The translations under genes were made by a program, and so were the position numbers. The notes below the pieces were generated by a model, which worked only from the letters and a program-made list of their open reading frames with translations, was not told the DNA's origin and did no database searches. Below, piece by piece: positions 44,770-52,160 of a DNA stretch of 64,000 bases (position 1 is its first letter; each line of letters opens with the position of its first letter). The stretch comes from Actinomycetes bacterium (GTDB lineage: Bacteria; Actinomycetota; CALGFH01), in contig DASYUT010000063.1 in the NCBI GenBank assembly GCA_036000965.1, positions 1 to 64,000 of the forward strand. Direction: 5' to 3'.

Positions 44770-46476
44770 TCACTCGCGGGCGATGACGAGCACGGCTGCG
44801 TCGTCGTCCAACTCCCCGCCGGTGTGGCGCTGGACCTCCTTCAGGATCACCTCGGCAACGCCCGCCGCGCCGGCCGGGACCGGCGGGAGCGCGGCGAGCA
44901 GGCCGCCCGGGCCGAGCTCGTCGCCGTCGGAGGAGCGGGCCTCGACCACGCCGTCGGTGTAGAGCACGATGCAGTGGCGGCGGGGCAGGACGAGCCGGTG
45001 GGTGGCGTGCTCGGCCTCGGGGAACAGGCCGACGGGCAGCGACCCCGGGAAGTCCAGCACCCGCGGGGCCGGGTCGGTCACCACCGGCGGCGGGTGGCCA
45101 GCGCTCGACCAGCGCACCTCCCCGGTCGACGGGTCGAGCACGAGCACCAGCAGGGTGGCGTACTCGTCCTCGGCGAACTCCTCGAACACCTTGCGGTTGA
45201 AGGTCTCGAGCGCCCGGCCCGGGTCGGGGTCGGCCTCGAGCAGGGCGCGCAGCTCGAACCGGAGCCGGGCGGTGTGCCTGGCGGCGGCCACCCCCTTGCC
45301 GCAGACGTCGCCGATCACGGCCGCGACCAGGTCCCCACCGATCGGGAACAGGTCGTAGAAGTCGCCGCCCACCTGCGCGACCTCGCTGGCCGAGCGGTAC
45401 AGGGCGCCGACGTCGAGCCCGGCCACCTCCGGGAAGGACGCCGGCAGCAGGGCGTCCTGCAGCGAGGTGACCGCCTCGCGCAGGCTGCCGACCAGGCGGG
45501 CGCGCTCGATGGTCACGCTCAGGTAACTGGTCAGGGTCTCGACGAAGGCCAGCTCGGGCCGGGTGAACCGGTGGCGGCGGCGAGTGTGGTTGACGAACAG
45601 GACGCCGAGCGGCCGGTCCAGGGTGCCCAGGCGCAGGGCGGCGTACGAACGGATGCCGTAGCGCCGGATGGAGGGCTGCTCGGGCCCCCGCACCTCCTCG
45701 GCCCGGACGTGCACGGCCGGGTGGCCCGTGCGCATCACCTCGGCGATCTCGGGCCACCCGGGCAGCTCGATGCGCATGCCGATGATCTCGTCCTCGGGCA
45801 TGCCGACCGCGGCCCGCCCGATCAGCGTGCCCCGCTCGTCGAGCAGGAACAAGCTGGCCGTGTCCGCGCCCAGCAGCCGGGCCGCCTCGCCGGTGACCAG
45901 GTCGAGGAGGCGGTCGAGGTCCTCGACCGAGGCCATGGCGGCGGCCAGGTCGACCAGGCTGCGCAGCCGGGCCGAGGTCACCCTTGCCCGGGCCAGGTCG
46001 CGGGCGCGCTCGTCGGCGATCGCCTCGGCCCTGGTCCGGGTCACCACCTCCGCGGTGGTCTCCCTGGCCACGGCGAGCACCCGGGTCGGGCGACCGGGAG
46101 GCTGGGGCAGGCGCGAGCAGGTGAACGAGAAGTACCGCACCGTGGGCCCCACGAAGTCGACCGGGGTGTCGGTCGCCGAGATCGTCTCGCCGGTGGCCGC
46201 GACCTGCTTGAGCATGGTGGTGAAGCCGGCCGGCCCTGCCTCGGGGAACACCTCGGCGAGGGTCCGGCCGACCATGCCTGCCTCGGGCCGAAGACCGGCG
46301 AAGACGTGGTTGACCAGCTCGAGCTCGAGGCCGGGGGCGCGCAGGACCGCGATCGCAAGCGGGCTGTAGTCGACCAGCGCCGCCACGACCTGCTCCAGGG
46401 TCTCCGGGTGAAGGTCGGCGATGCGTGGGGGATCGGCGCCCGCGCCCGCGGGCGAGGTTGGCTGCGCGTCGTCCAT
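44770..46476 (-). CDS. PAS-GAF-PP2C (SpoIIE/RsbU-type) serine phosphatase
   Basis: 568 residues from the ATG at 46476 (MDDAQPTS). A PAS domain (LVDYSPLAIAVLRAPGLELE to RYFSFTCSRL), a GAF domain (LVDLAAAMASVEDLDRLLDL to LTSYLSVTIERARLV) and a PP2C-SpoIIE domain are present. In the last, VGGDFYDLFPIGGD, VIGDVCGKGVAAA, SAGHPPP and LYTDGVVEAR carry the metal-binding aspartates. Such phosphatases activate alternative-sigma cascades by dephosphorylating anti-anti-sigma factors; no such partner is adjacent. The upstream open frame contains a terminator hairpin, so the later start is preferred. Confidence 0.9.
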   Translation of the reverse strand: MDDAQPTSPAGAGADPPRIADLHPETLEQVVAALVDYSPLAIAVLRAPGLELELVNHVFAGLRPEAGMVGRTLAEVFPEAGPAGFTTMLKQVAATGETISATDTPVDFVGPTVRYFSFTCSRLPQPPGRPTRVLAVARETTAEVVTRTRAEAIADERARDLARARVTSARLRSLVDLAAAMASVEDLDRLLDLVTGEAARLLGADTASLFLLDERGTLIGRAAVGMPEDEIIGMRIELPGWPEIAEVMRTGHPAVHVRAEEVRGPEQPSIRRYGIRSYAALRLGTLDRPLGVLFVNHTRRRHRFTRPELAFVETLTSYLSVTIERARLVGSLREAVTSLQDALLPASFPEVAGLDVGALYRSASEVAQVGGDFYDLFPIGGDLVAAVIGDVCGKGVAAARHTARLRFELRALLEADPDPGRALETFNRKVFEEFAEDEYATLLVLVLDPSTGEVRWSSAGHPPPVVTDPAPRVLDFPGSLPVGLFPEAEHATHRLVLPRRHCIVLYTDGVVEARSSDGDELGPGGLLAALPPVPAGAAGVAEVILKEVQRHTGGELDDDAAVLVIARE

Positions 46477-46568
46477 GGGGTCCAGAACAGTACCTCCGAG
46501 CTGTGACCGCAGTCTGCCCCAGCGTGGCCGGCGGGGCAATCGCGGCAGGGCGGGCGGCCAGACCACGA

Positions 46569-46600
46569 CCGAGGGCCCCGCCACCTGGCGGGGCCCTCGG
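46569..46600 (-). terminator. Terminator after the second rhodanese gene
   Basis: CCGAGGGCCCCGCC (46569-46582) and GGCGGGGCCCTCGG (46587-46600), perfect 14-bp stem with loop ACCT. It separates the rhodanese from the phosphatase gene on the minus strand. Confidence 0.75.
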
Positions 46601-46774
46601 TCTCCAGAAGGCGCGCCGGCGCCAGCTCAGCCAGGAGCCCGCGCACGGACAGGCGCAGGCCGGCGCGTTCGGCCTCGCGCCGCGACGAGCACCTGCTCAG
46701 CAGTCCTGTCCGTAACTTGACGGGAAGGCCCTGGTCGCTGGCCCGGGCTACGGGCGGGACTGCTGATGTCCTGC

Positions 46775-47620
46775 TCAGCGCTCGATCGGCACGTTCACCA
46801 GCGACCCCCACTCGGTCCAGGAGCCGTCGTAGTTGCGCACCCGCGGGTAGTCGAGCAGCTCGTGCAGCACGAACCAGGTGTGGGCGGAGCGCTCGCCGAT
46901 CCGGCAGTAGGCGACCACGTCCTTGTCGGGCGTGACCCCGTTCCCGCTGTACAGGGAGGACAGCTCCTGGTCGGCCAGGAAGCGGCCGGTGTCACCGTCC
47001 ACCGCCTTGGCCCAGGGGATGTTGGCCGCGCCCGGGATGTGCCCGGGCCGCTGGGCTGCCTCCTGGGGCAGGTGGTCGGGGGCGAGCTTCTCGCCCCTGT
47101 ACTCCTCTGGCGAGCGGACGTCGACCAGCGCGGCGCCCTCCTGGCCGACGTAGTCGGCCAGGACCTGGTCGCGGAACGCGCGGATCGACAGGTCAGCCTC
47201 GCCGGCCTTGTACCCGCCGGCCGGCTCGACGACCGGGGTGTCGGTGGTCAGCGGGCGGTCCTCAAGCTCCCAGAGCTTGCGCCCGCCGTCGACCAGCTTG
47301 ACGTTCTCGTGGCCGTAGACCTTGTAGTACCAGTAGGCGTAGGCGGCGAACCAGTTGTTGTTGCCGCCGTACAGCACGACGGTGGTGTCGTTGCCGATGC
47401 CGAGGGAGTCCTGCAGCTTGGCGAATGCCTCCGGGGAGACGAAGTCGCGGCGCAGCGGGTCCTGCAGGTCGGTGTTCCAGTTCACCGCGACCGCCCCGGG
47501 GATGTGGCCCCGGCTGTAGGCGTCGGTGTCCTCGTCGACCTCGACGACGCGGATGGCGGGGTCGTTCAGGTGCTCGGCGAGCCAGTCGGTGGTGACCAAG
47601 ATCTGCTCCCGGTCGGCCAT
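46775..47620 (-). CDS. Thiosulfate sulfurtransferase (tandem rhodanese), second copy
   Basis: 281 residues: VTTDWLAEHLNDPAIRVVEV, GHIPGAVAVNWNTDL, LVDVRSPEEYRGEKL and the active-site loop [16 protein letters not shown] with the catalytic cysteine. Same architecture and CRIGER loop as the protein at 23462, but without a sufE partner. GAGGAGGCAAACCCT precedes the ATG at 47620. Confidence 0.93.
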   Translation of the reverse strand: MADREQILVTTDWLAEHLNDPAIRVVEVDEDTDAYSRGHIPGAVAVNWNTDLQDPLRRDFVSPEAFAKLQDSLGIGNDTTVVLYGGNNNWFAAYAYWYYKVYGHENVKLVDGGRKLWELEDRPLTTDTPVVEPAGGYKAGEADLSIRAFRDQVLADYVGQEGAALVDVRSPEEYRGEKLAPDHLPQEAAQRPGHIPGAANIPWAKAVDGDTGRFLADQELSSLYSGNGVTPDKDVVAYCRIGERSAHTWFVLHELLDYPRVRNYDGSWTEWGSLVNVPIER

Positions 47621-48041
47621 AGGGTTTGCCTCCTCGGACGTGTGCGTCGGGCATGGGCGTCATGCACACCGGAGCGGTCGGCTCCGGCGGGGTGGTGCTG
47701 GCCGCGGTGCGTCTACCGGACGGGGAGCGCCGCGGCCCGGCGACAGGGAGGGCGCCCGGCGGCCGAGTTGCCGGTGCCGAGCCCCATGGGCGCGCAGGCA
47801 CGCGTGGTCAGGGCGGCCGGGCCCCACCTCGAGGCCGCGACCGCCGGTCCAGGTACCGTCGCTGCGATCATGTGCTTGCCCAGGCTGCCAGCCTGCGCGG
47901 TCCGCCGTCAACCAGTCCGAGGCCTCGCCCGCTTCAGGCGGCGCGGACCAGGTTGATACCCTCGGCGTACTCGCGGTGGCCGGCACATGGACGGCCGGTG
48001 ACACCGCGAGCCCAGGCAGGCGACACGAGAGGAAGCACCCG
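47621..48041. other. Divergent intergenic region
   Basis: About 420 bp between the rhodanese and nicotinamidase genes. It must hold both promoters. TTGATA near 47953 is the only weak promoter-like sequence seen; no gene is supported. Confidence 0.4.
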
Positions 48042-48620
48042 ATGGCGTTCGACCCGAGCCGCGACGACGCCTTGATCGTCGTCGACGTCCAGCGCGACTT
48101 CTGCCCCGGAGGGAGCCTCGCCGTGCCCGAGGGCGACGAGGTGGTGGAGGTCATCAACCGGCTCGCGCCCCGCTTCGCGACCGTGGTGACCACCCACGAC
48201 ACCCACCCGGCCGACCACTGCTCGTTCACCGCGCAGGGCGGACCCTGGCCGCCCCACTGCGTCGAGGGCACCCCTGGCTGGGAGGCCCACCCCGACCTGG
48301 ACGTCCGGTCCGACTTCCAGGTGTTCAAGGGCCGCGACCGCGACCAGGACGGCTACACCGGCTGGACCAAGGAGCTGGCCGACTTCCTCTCCCGGCAGGG
48401 CGCCCGCCGGGTCGTCACCGTCGGGCTCGCCCTGGACTACTGCGTGCAGGCCACGGCGCTGGACGCCAGGGCCGCCGGCTTCGAGGTGGTGGTGCTCACC
48501 GACGCCACCCGGGCCGTGAACGTCCGCCCGGACGACGGCGAGCGCGCCCTCGACGCGCTGCGCGCGGCCGGGGTCCACGAGGACCGGGCCGAGGAGGCGT
48601 CCCTGTCCTCGGGCGCCTGA
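48042..48620 (+). CDS. pncA: Nicotinamidase (isochorismatase fold)
   Basis: 192 residues: catalytic Asp in LIVVDVQRDFCPGGSLAV, metal-binding Asp/His in TTHDTHPADHCSF, WPPHCVEGTPGWE, the catalytic Lys in FKGRDRDQDGYTG and the nucleophile Cys in GLALDYCVQATALDA with its cis-peptide. It hydrolyses nicotinamide to nicotinate for NAD salvage. The start ATG at 48042 follows GAGAGGAAGC. The last codons are repeated three times downstream of the stop. Confidence 0.93.
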   Translation: MAFDPSRDDALIVVDVQRDFCPGGSLAVPEGDEVVEVINRLAPRFATVVTTHDTHPADHCSFTAQGGPWPPHCVEGTPGWEAHPDLDVRSDFQVFKGRDRDQDGYTGWTKELADFLSRQGARRVVTVGLALDYCVQATALDARAAGFEVVVLTDATRAVNVRPDDGERALDALRAAGVHEDRAEEASLSSGA

Positions 48621-48717
48621 CCGGGCAGGCGTCCCTGCCTCGGGCGCCGGGCGGGGGGTCCCTGCCTCGGGCGCCGGGCCGGGGAGGCGCCCTGCCTCGG
48701 GCGCCGGGCCGGGGGTT
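48594..48717. repeat. Tandem repeats grown from the pncA 3' end
   Basis: The gene's final sequence (GGCGTCCCTGTCCTCGGGCGCC, here given as the pair GGCGTCCCTG and TCGGGCGCC) recurs three times after the stop as CCCTGCCTCGGGCGCCGGGC, with a period of about 28-33 bp. Confidence 0.8.
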
Positions 48718-48797
48718 GCGAGGACCCGCCCGGAGAGCCAACACTCTCGACATGCGAGGCGTGAGTGAACCAGGCGTGAGCGAACCGGAGGGGAGCG

Positions 48798-49907
48798 GTG
48801 TCGAAGGCACGGCAGTTCCGGGAGCACTGGGCCGACGAGATGGACGGTGCCGCGGTGTACCGCGCCCTGGCCGAGCGGGCCTCCGGCGAGCAGCGCGAGA
48901 TCTTCCTCGAGCTGGCCGGGGCCGAGGAGCGCCACGCCCGCTACTGGGCGGCCAAGCTGGCCGAGCTGGGGGAGCCCGAGCCGCGGCCGGGTGAGCACCG
49001 CCGCTCGGTCCGGACACGCCTGCTGTCCTTCCTCGCGCGCCGGTTCGGCCCAGGCGTGGTGTTCCCCCTGGTCCAGCAGGCTGAGATGGCCGACGCCGGG
49101 CACTACGACGCCGTGCCCGAGGCCAGCCGGGCCATGGCCACCGACGAGCGCATCCACGCCAAGGTCCTGGCTGGCATGACCCCGTCCGCGGCCCGTTCGG
49201 GCGCGATCGTGCGCGGCGAGCGGTGGCACCGGGGCGACTCGTCGGGCCGGCTGCGGGCGGCCATCTTCGGGGTCAACGACGGCCTGGTGTCGAACCTGTC
49301 GCTGGTCATGGGGGTGACCGGCGGCCAGGCCCAGCCCCGCCTGGTCCTCCTGGCCGGCCTGGCCGGCCTGCTCGCGGGGGCGTTCTCGATGGGCGCGGGC
49401 GAGTACATCTCGGTCACCTCCCAGCGCGAGCTGTACGAGCGGGAGATCGCCCTCGAGGCCGAGGAGATCTCGGTCATGCCCGAGGAGGAGGCCAACGAGC
49501 TGGCCCTGATCTACCGGGCCAAGGGGATCGGCCGCGAGGAGGCCGAGGCGATGGCGGCCCGGATCATGCGCGACGAGTCGAGCGCGCTGGACACCATGGC
49601 CCGCGAGGAGCTCGGCCTGAATCCCGACGAGCTCGGCTCGCCCTGGGGGGTGGCGGCCTCCAGCTTCGTCGCGTTCGCAAGTGGGGCGTGTGTCCCGGTG
49701 CTGCCCTTCTTGCTGGCCTCGGGCGGGGCTGCGTTCGCCGGCTCCGTGGCGCTGTCCACCCTCGCCTTGTTCCTGGTGGGCGCGGGCATCAGCCTGCTGA
49801 CCGGCCGTTCGGTGCTGCGGTCGGGGGCCAGGCAGCTCGCGGTCGGTGCGATCGCCGCGTCGGCCACCTTCGGCATCGGCCGGCTGGTCGGCGTGAGCCT
49901 GAGCTGA
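48798..49907 (+). CDS. VIT1/CCC1 family transporter with N-terminal ferritin-like domain
   Basis: 369 residues from the GTG at 48798 (GGAGGGGAG site). An N-terminal rubrerythrin/ferritin-like domain (about 1-130) has glutamate/histidine ligands in EMDGAAVYRALAERA, LAGAEERHARYW, VQQAEMADAGHYD and MATDERIHAKVL. It is joined to a CCC1/VIT1 membrane domain with GVNDGLVSNLSLVMGV, GAGEYISVTSQRELYEREI and terminal helices. Such fusions transport Fe(II)/Mn(II), with the ferritin-like part acting as metal sensor or buffer. Confidence 0.92.
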   Translation: MSKARQFREHWADEMDGAAVYRALAERASGEQREIFLELAGAEERHARYWAAKLAELGEPEPRPGEHRRSVRTRLLSFLARRFGPGVVFPLVQQAEMADAGHYDAVPEASRAMATDERIHAKVLAGMTPSAARSGAIVRGERWHRGDSSGRLRAAIFGVNDGLVSNLSLVMGVTGGQAQPRLVLLAGLAGLLAGAFSMGAGEYISVTSQRELYEREIALEAEEISVMPEEEANELALIYRAKGIGREEAEAMAARIMRDESSALDTMAREELGLNPDELGSPWGVAASSFVAFASGACVPVLPFLLASGGAAFAGSVALSTLALFLVGAGISLLTGRSVLRSGARQLAVGAIAASATFGIGRLVGVSLS

Positions 49908-49988
49908 GATGGCCGCCACCCCCGCGGCGCCGATGCTTGACCGGCGCTCTGGCCGGCTGTCGCGTTCGGCGCCTGGGCGCGGCGCACG

Positions 49989-49994
49989 TACACT
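49989..49994 (+). promoter_or_regulatory. -10 element of a leaderless promoter
   Basis: TACACT, with an ATG 6 bp after its end (50001). The -35 is weak. Confidence 0.4.
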
Positions 49995-50000
49995 CTGTAC

Positions 50001-50057
50001 ATGAGCGAGTTCAGCATCCCCGTCTGGAGCGGCCCCGCACCGGGGCAGCGGCAGTGA
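50001..50057 (+). CDS. Possible 18-residue leader peptide
   Basis: Translates as MSEFSIPVWSGPAPGQRQ and stops in TGA that overlaps the GTG start of the kinase gene (GTGA). Its ATG lies directly downstream of a -10 element, as for leaderless mRNAs. It may deliver ribosomes to the kinase start. No homologue is recognised. Confidence 0.4.
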   Translation: MSEFSIPVWSGPAPGQRQ

Positions 50058-50623
50058 GCGAGCTGCGCCGCGTCCTGCTCGTCGGACCTCCTGGAGCGGG
50101 CAAGGGCATGCTCGCCCCGTCCCTGGCCGAGCTGCTCGGCGTCCCCCACGTGTCGTCCGGGCGCCTGCTGCGCGCCTCGGTCGAGCAGGGCGACCCGCAC
50201 CGGGTCGCCGAGCAGGTGAGCCGTGGCCAGGCCGTGCCCGACCGGGCCGTGATGCAGGTGGTCACGGCCGCGCTCGGCGACGGGTTCATCCTCGACGGCT
50301 ATCCCCGCACGGTCAGGCAGGCGGTGGAGCTTGACGCCCTGCTGGAAGCCGACGACCGCCGCGTCCAGCTCGTGCTCGAGCTGGTCGTGCCCGACGAGGT
50401 GGCGTCGGCCCGGCTCTCGCGCCTGGCCCGCATGGAGAGCCGCAGCGACGACAACCCGGACACGGTGGTGGCCCGGCTGGTCGCCTACCGGCGAGACGTG
50501 CCGCCGGTGCTGGCCCACTACGCCGGGCGGGTCCGGCGCGTGAACGCCTCAGGTGACCTCGACGAGGTCTTCCAGCGCGCCGAGCGCGCCCTGGCCTCGC
50601 TCCCCAGAGGCGCCCGACCGTAG
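50054..50623 (+). CDS. Nucleoside monophosphate kinase (adenylate kinase-like)
   Basis: 189 residues from the GTG at 50054. P-loop LVGPPGAGKGMLAPSLAE, NMP-binding HVSSGRLLRASVEQG, FILDGYPRTVRQA and LEADDRRVQLVLELVVPDE; a short lid (RLARMESRSDDNPDTV) with no zinc cysteines. Compared with housekeeping Adk it is short and divergent, so it is probably a paralogue with unknown nucleotide preference. No ribosome site precedes the GTG; translation is probably coupled to the 18-codon frame that ends in GTGA. Confidence 0.82.
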   Translation: MSELRRVLLVGPPGAGKGMLAPSLAELLGVPHVSSGRLLRASVEQGDPHRVAEQVSRGQAVPDRAVMQVVTAALGDGFILDGYPRTVRQAVELDALLEADDRRVQLVLELVVPDEVASARLSRLARMESRSDDNPDTVVARLVAYRRDVPPVLAHYAGRVRRVNASGDLDEVFQRAERALASLPRGARP

Positions 50624-50805
50624 GGCCCTCCGCTCCCGCGGCCGCTCCCGCGGCCCAGGTCTGCCACGGAAGCTCGCCGTCCCCCGGACGCCCGTCGGCC
50701 CCGCGTCCACGGACGCGGGGGCCGACGGGCGTGGGGAGGGGCAGCCGCCCGCCAGGGCCGATCCCGGGGACAGGGGGGACCGGGTCGAGGCGGGCGGCTG
50801 CGGCT

Positions 50806-51297
50806 TCAGGCTGTGGGGGTGCCTGTCGCCCTCGACCGGCGCGAGGCGGCTACGACCAGCAGCACGCCCAGCCCGACCGAGCCCAAGCTGGCCAGCAGCG
50901 TCGGCCCGGCGTGCCCGGGCCCGGTGAAGGGCAGGCCGCACATGGCGTGGTACTGCCGCATCACGTGGTCGCCGAAGGCGATCTGCTTGCCGTCCTTCGT
51001 GCTCACCAGCACGCGCAGGCTGAGGACCCGGTTCAGGCGGGCCTCCATCCGGGTCGCGAACCGTCCCTGGGCCGAGGTCCGTACCGTCTTGCGCGTCATC
51101 ACCGTGTTCTTGTTGTTGTCGCGGTTCACCAGGGCCAGGTCCAGGGGGGTGCCCGCGGGCAGGCCGGCGCCCATGACGCCGATGCCGGTGCAGGTCATGT
51201 CGTCCAGGGTGACGCGCGTGCCCTCGGCCACGGCCGCCGACGGCAGCAGCAGCGCGGCCGTGACCCCACCGGCCAGGAGGAACCGGTACCACCGCAT
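50806..51297 (-). CDS. Secreted protein with LPFTG sorting signal
   Basis: 163 residues. An N-terminal signal peptide (FLLAGGVTAALLLPSAAVAE) precedes a mature domain (VTLDDMTCTGIGVMGAGLPA, NKNTVMTRKTVRTSAQGRFA). The C-terminal signal is LPFTG followed by a hydrophobic segment (PTLLASLGSVGLGVLLVVAA) and a basic tail SRRSRATG. This is a classical sortase substrate anchored to the cell wall. No sortase gene is in the window. Function unknown. Confidence 0.82.
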   Translation of the reverse strand: MRWYRFLLAGGVTAALLLPSAAVAEGTRVTLDDMTCTGIGVMGAGLPAGTPLDLALVNRDNNKNTVMTRKTVRTSAQGRFATRMEARLNRVLSLRVLVSTKDGKQIAFGDHVMRQYHAMCGLPFTGPGHAGPTLLASLGSVGLGVLLVVAASRRSRATGTPTA

Positions 51298-51355
51298 GTG
51301 CTCTCATCCTTTCTCCCGCCCGGAGGGCGGGCTCGGCTGGGCCCGGGGTGGGCCG

Positions 51356-52102
51356 TCAGCGCGTGGTCGTGAACGTCTGCGCGGTGGGCGTCGCGCGGAT
51401 CTCGAGGTCGTCGACGAGCACGCTCGACCCGGGCGGCAGGCCGGAGGCGACGAGCTCCATGGCCAGCCTGGCCCTGGGGACGTGGGTGAAGTGGTCGACC
51501 TCGATGCGTTGCCAGTCGCTGCCGGGAAGCACCGCGCCGACCGTGTCGACCGCGAGCCGCTTGCCGTTCACGTATTCGAGCAGGTTGAAGGTGATGGTCG
51601 TGCCCGGGCGGCTCGCCCGCACCCAGGCGGACGCCTTGTAGGCGGTCTTGGGCGCGCACCTGGCCACGTCCGAGGCGCTCATGCCCGGGTTGGGCGACGA
51701 CCCGGCGGCCAGGCTCGCCGCCCAGGAGCCGCTCCTGGCCCCGTCCAGCCGCTCGAGCCTCGCCCCGCCAACCGGCCGCCAGCCTTCCAGGCCCGCCTCG
51801 AAGCCGGGGTCGTACCGCGGCCCGGTGGGCTCGGGCGGTCTGGTCGTGCCCACCCTCGGCGTGGAGACAGCGGTGGGGATGGGTGGGGCGACGGCCCGGG
51901 CCGCAGTGGACGCCGGCGACGCCGTCGGGGCTCGGCGCCCGTCTCCGCGCGACCCAGGGCGCTCGATCAGCAGCGCCACCACCAGCGTGACCGCCAGGGC
52001 GATGGCGAGCAGCGCGCCCAGGGACTCGATGAGCACCGAGTTGCGCGCCAGCGCCGGGTACCCGCGCGCTTCGGCCAGGTGCTTGGGAGTGGGTCGCTCC
52101 AT
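51356..52102 (-). CDS. Membrane-anchored protein with carbohydrate-binding-like domain
   Basis: 248 residues. A single N-terminal membrane helix (SLGALLAIALAVTLVVALLI) and a Ser/Thr/Pro-rich spacer precede a beta-sandwich. The latter has FEAGLEGWRPVGGARLERLD, SGSWAASLAAG, YKASAWVRASRPGTTITFNL and SSVLVDDLEIRA, typical of CBM4/9/CBM22-like carbohydrate-binding modules. Probably a surface glycan-binding protein; the ligand is unknown. It is next to and co-directional with the LPFTG protein gene. Confidence 0.75.
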   Translation of the reverse strand: MERPTPKHLAEARGYPALARNSVLIESLGALLAIALAVTLVVALLIERPGSRGDGRRAPTASPASTAARAVAPPIPTAVSTPRVGTTRPPEPTGPRYDPGFEAGLEGWRPVGGARLERLDGARSGSWAASLAAGSSPNPGMSASDVARCAPKTAYKASAWVRASRPGTTITFNLLEYVNGKRLAVDTVGAVLPGSDWQRIEVDHFTHVPRARLAMELVASGLPPGSSVLVDDLEIRATPTAQTFTTTR

Positions 52103-52160
52103 ACCGGGAAGGTCGCAGCCGGCGCTAATGCGACGGTAATGCCACTATCCGCGGGTATGC

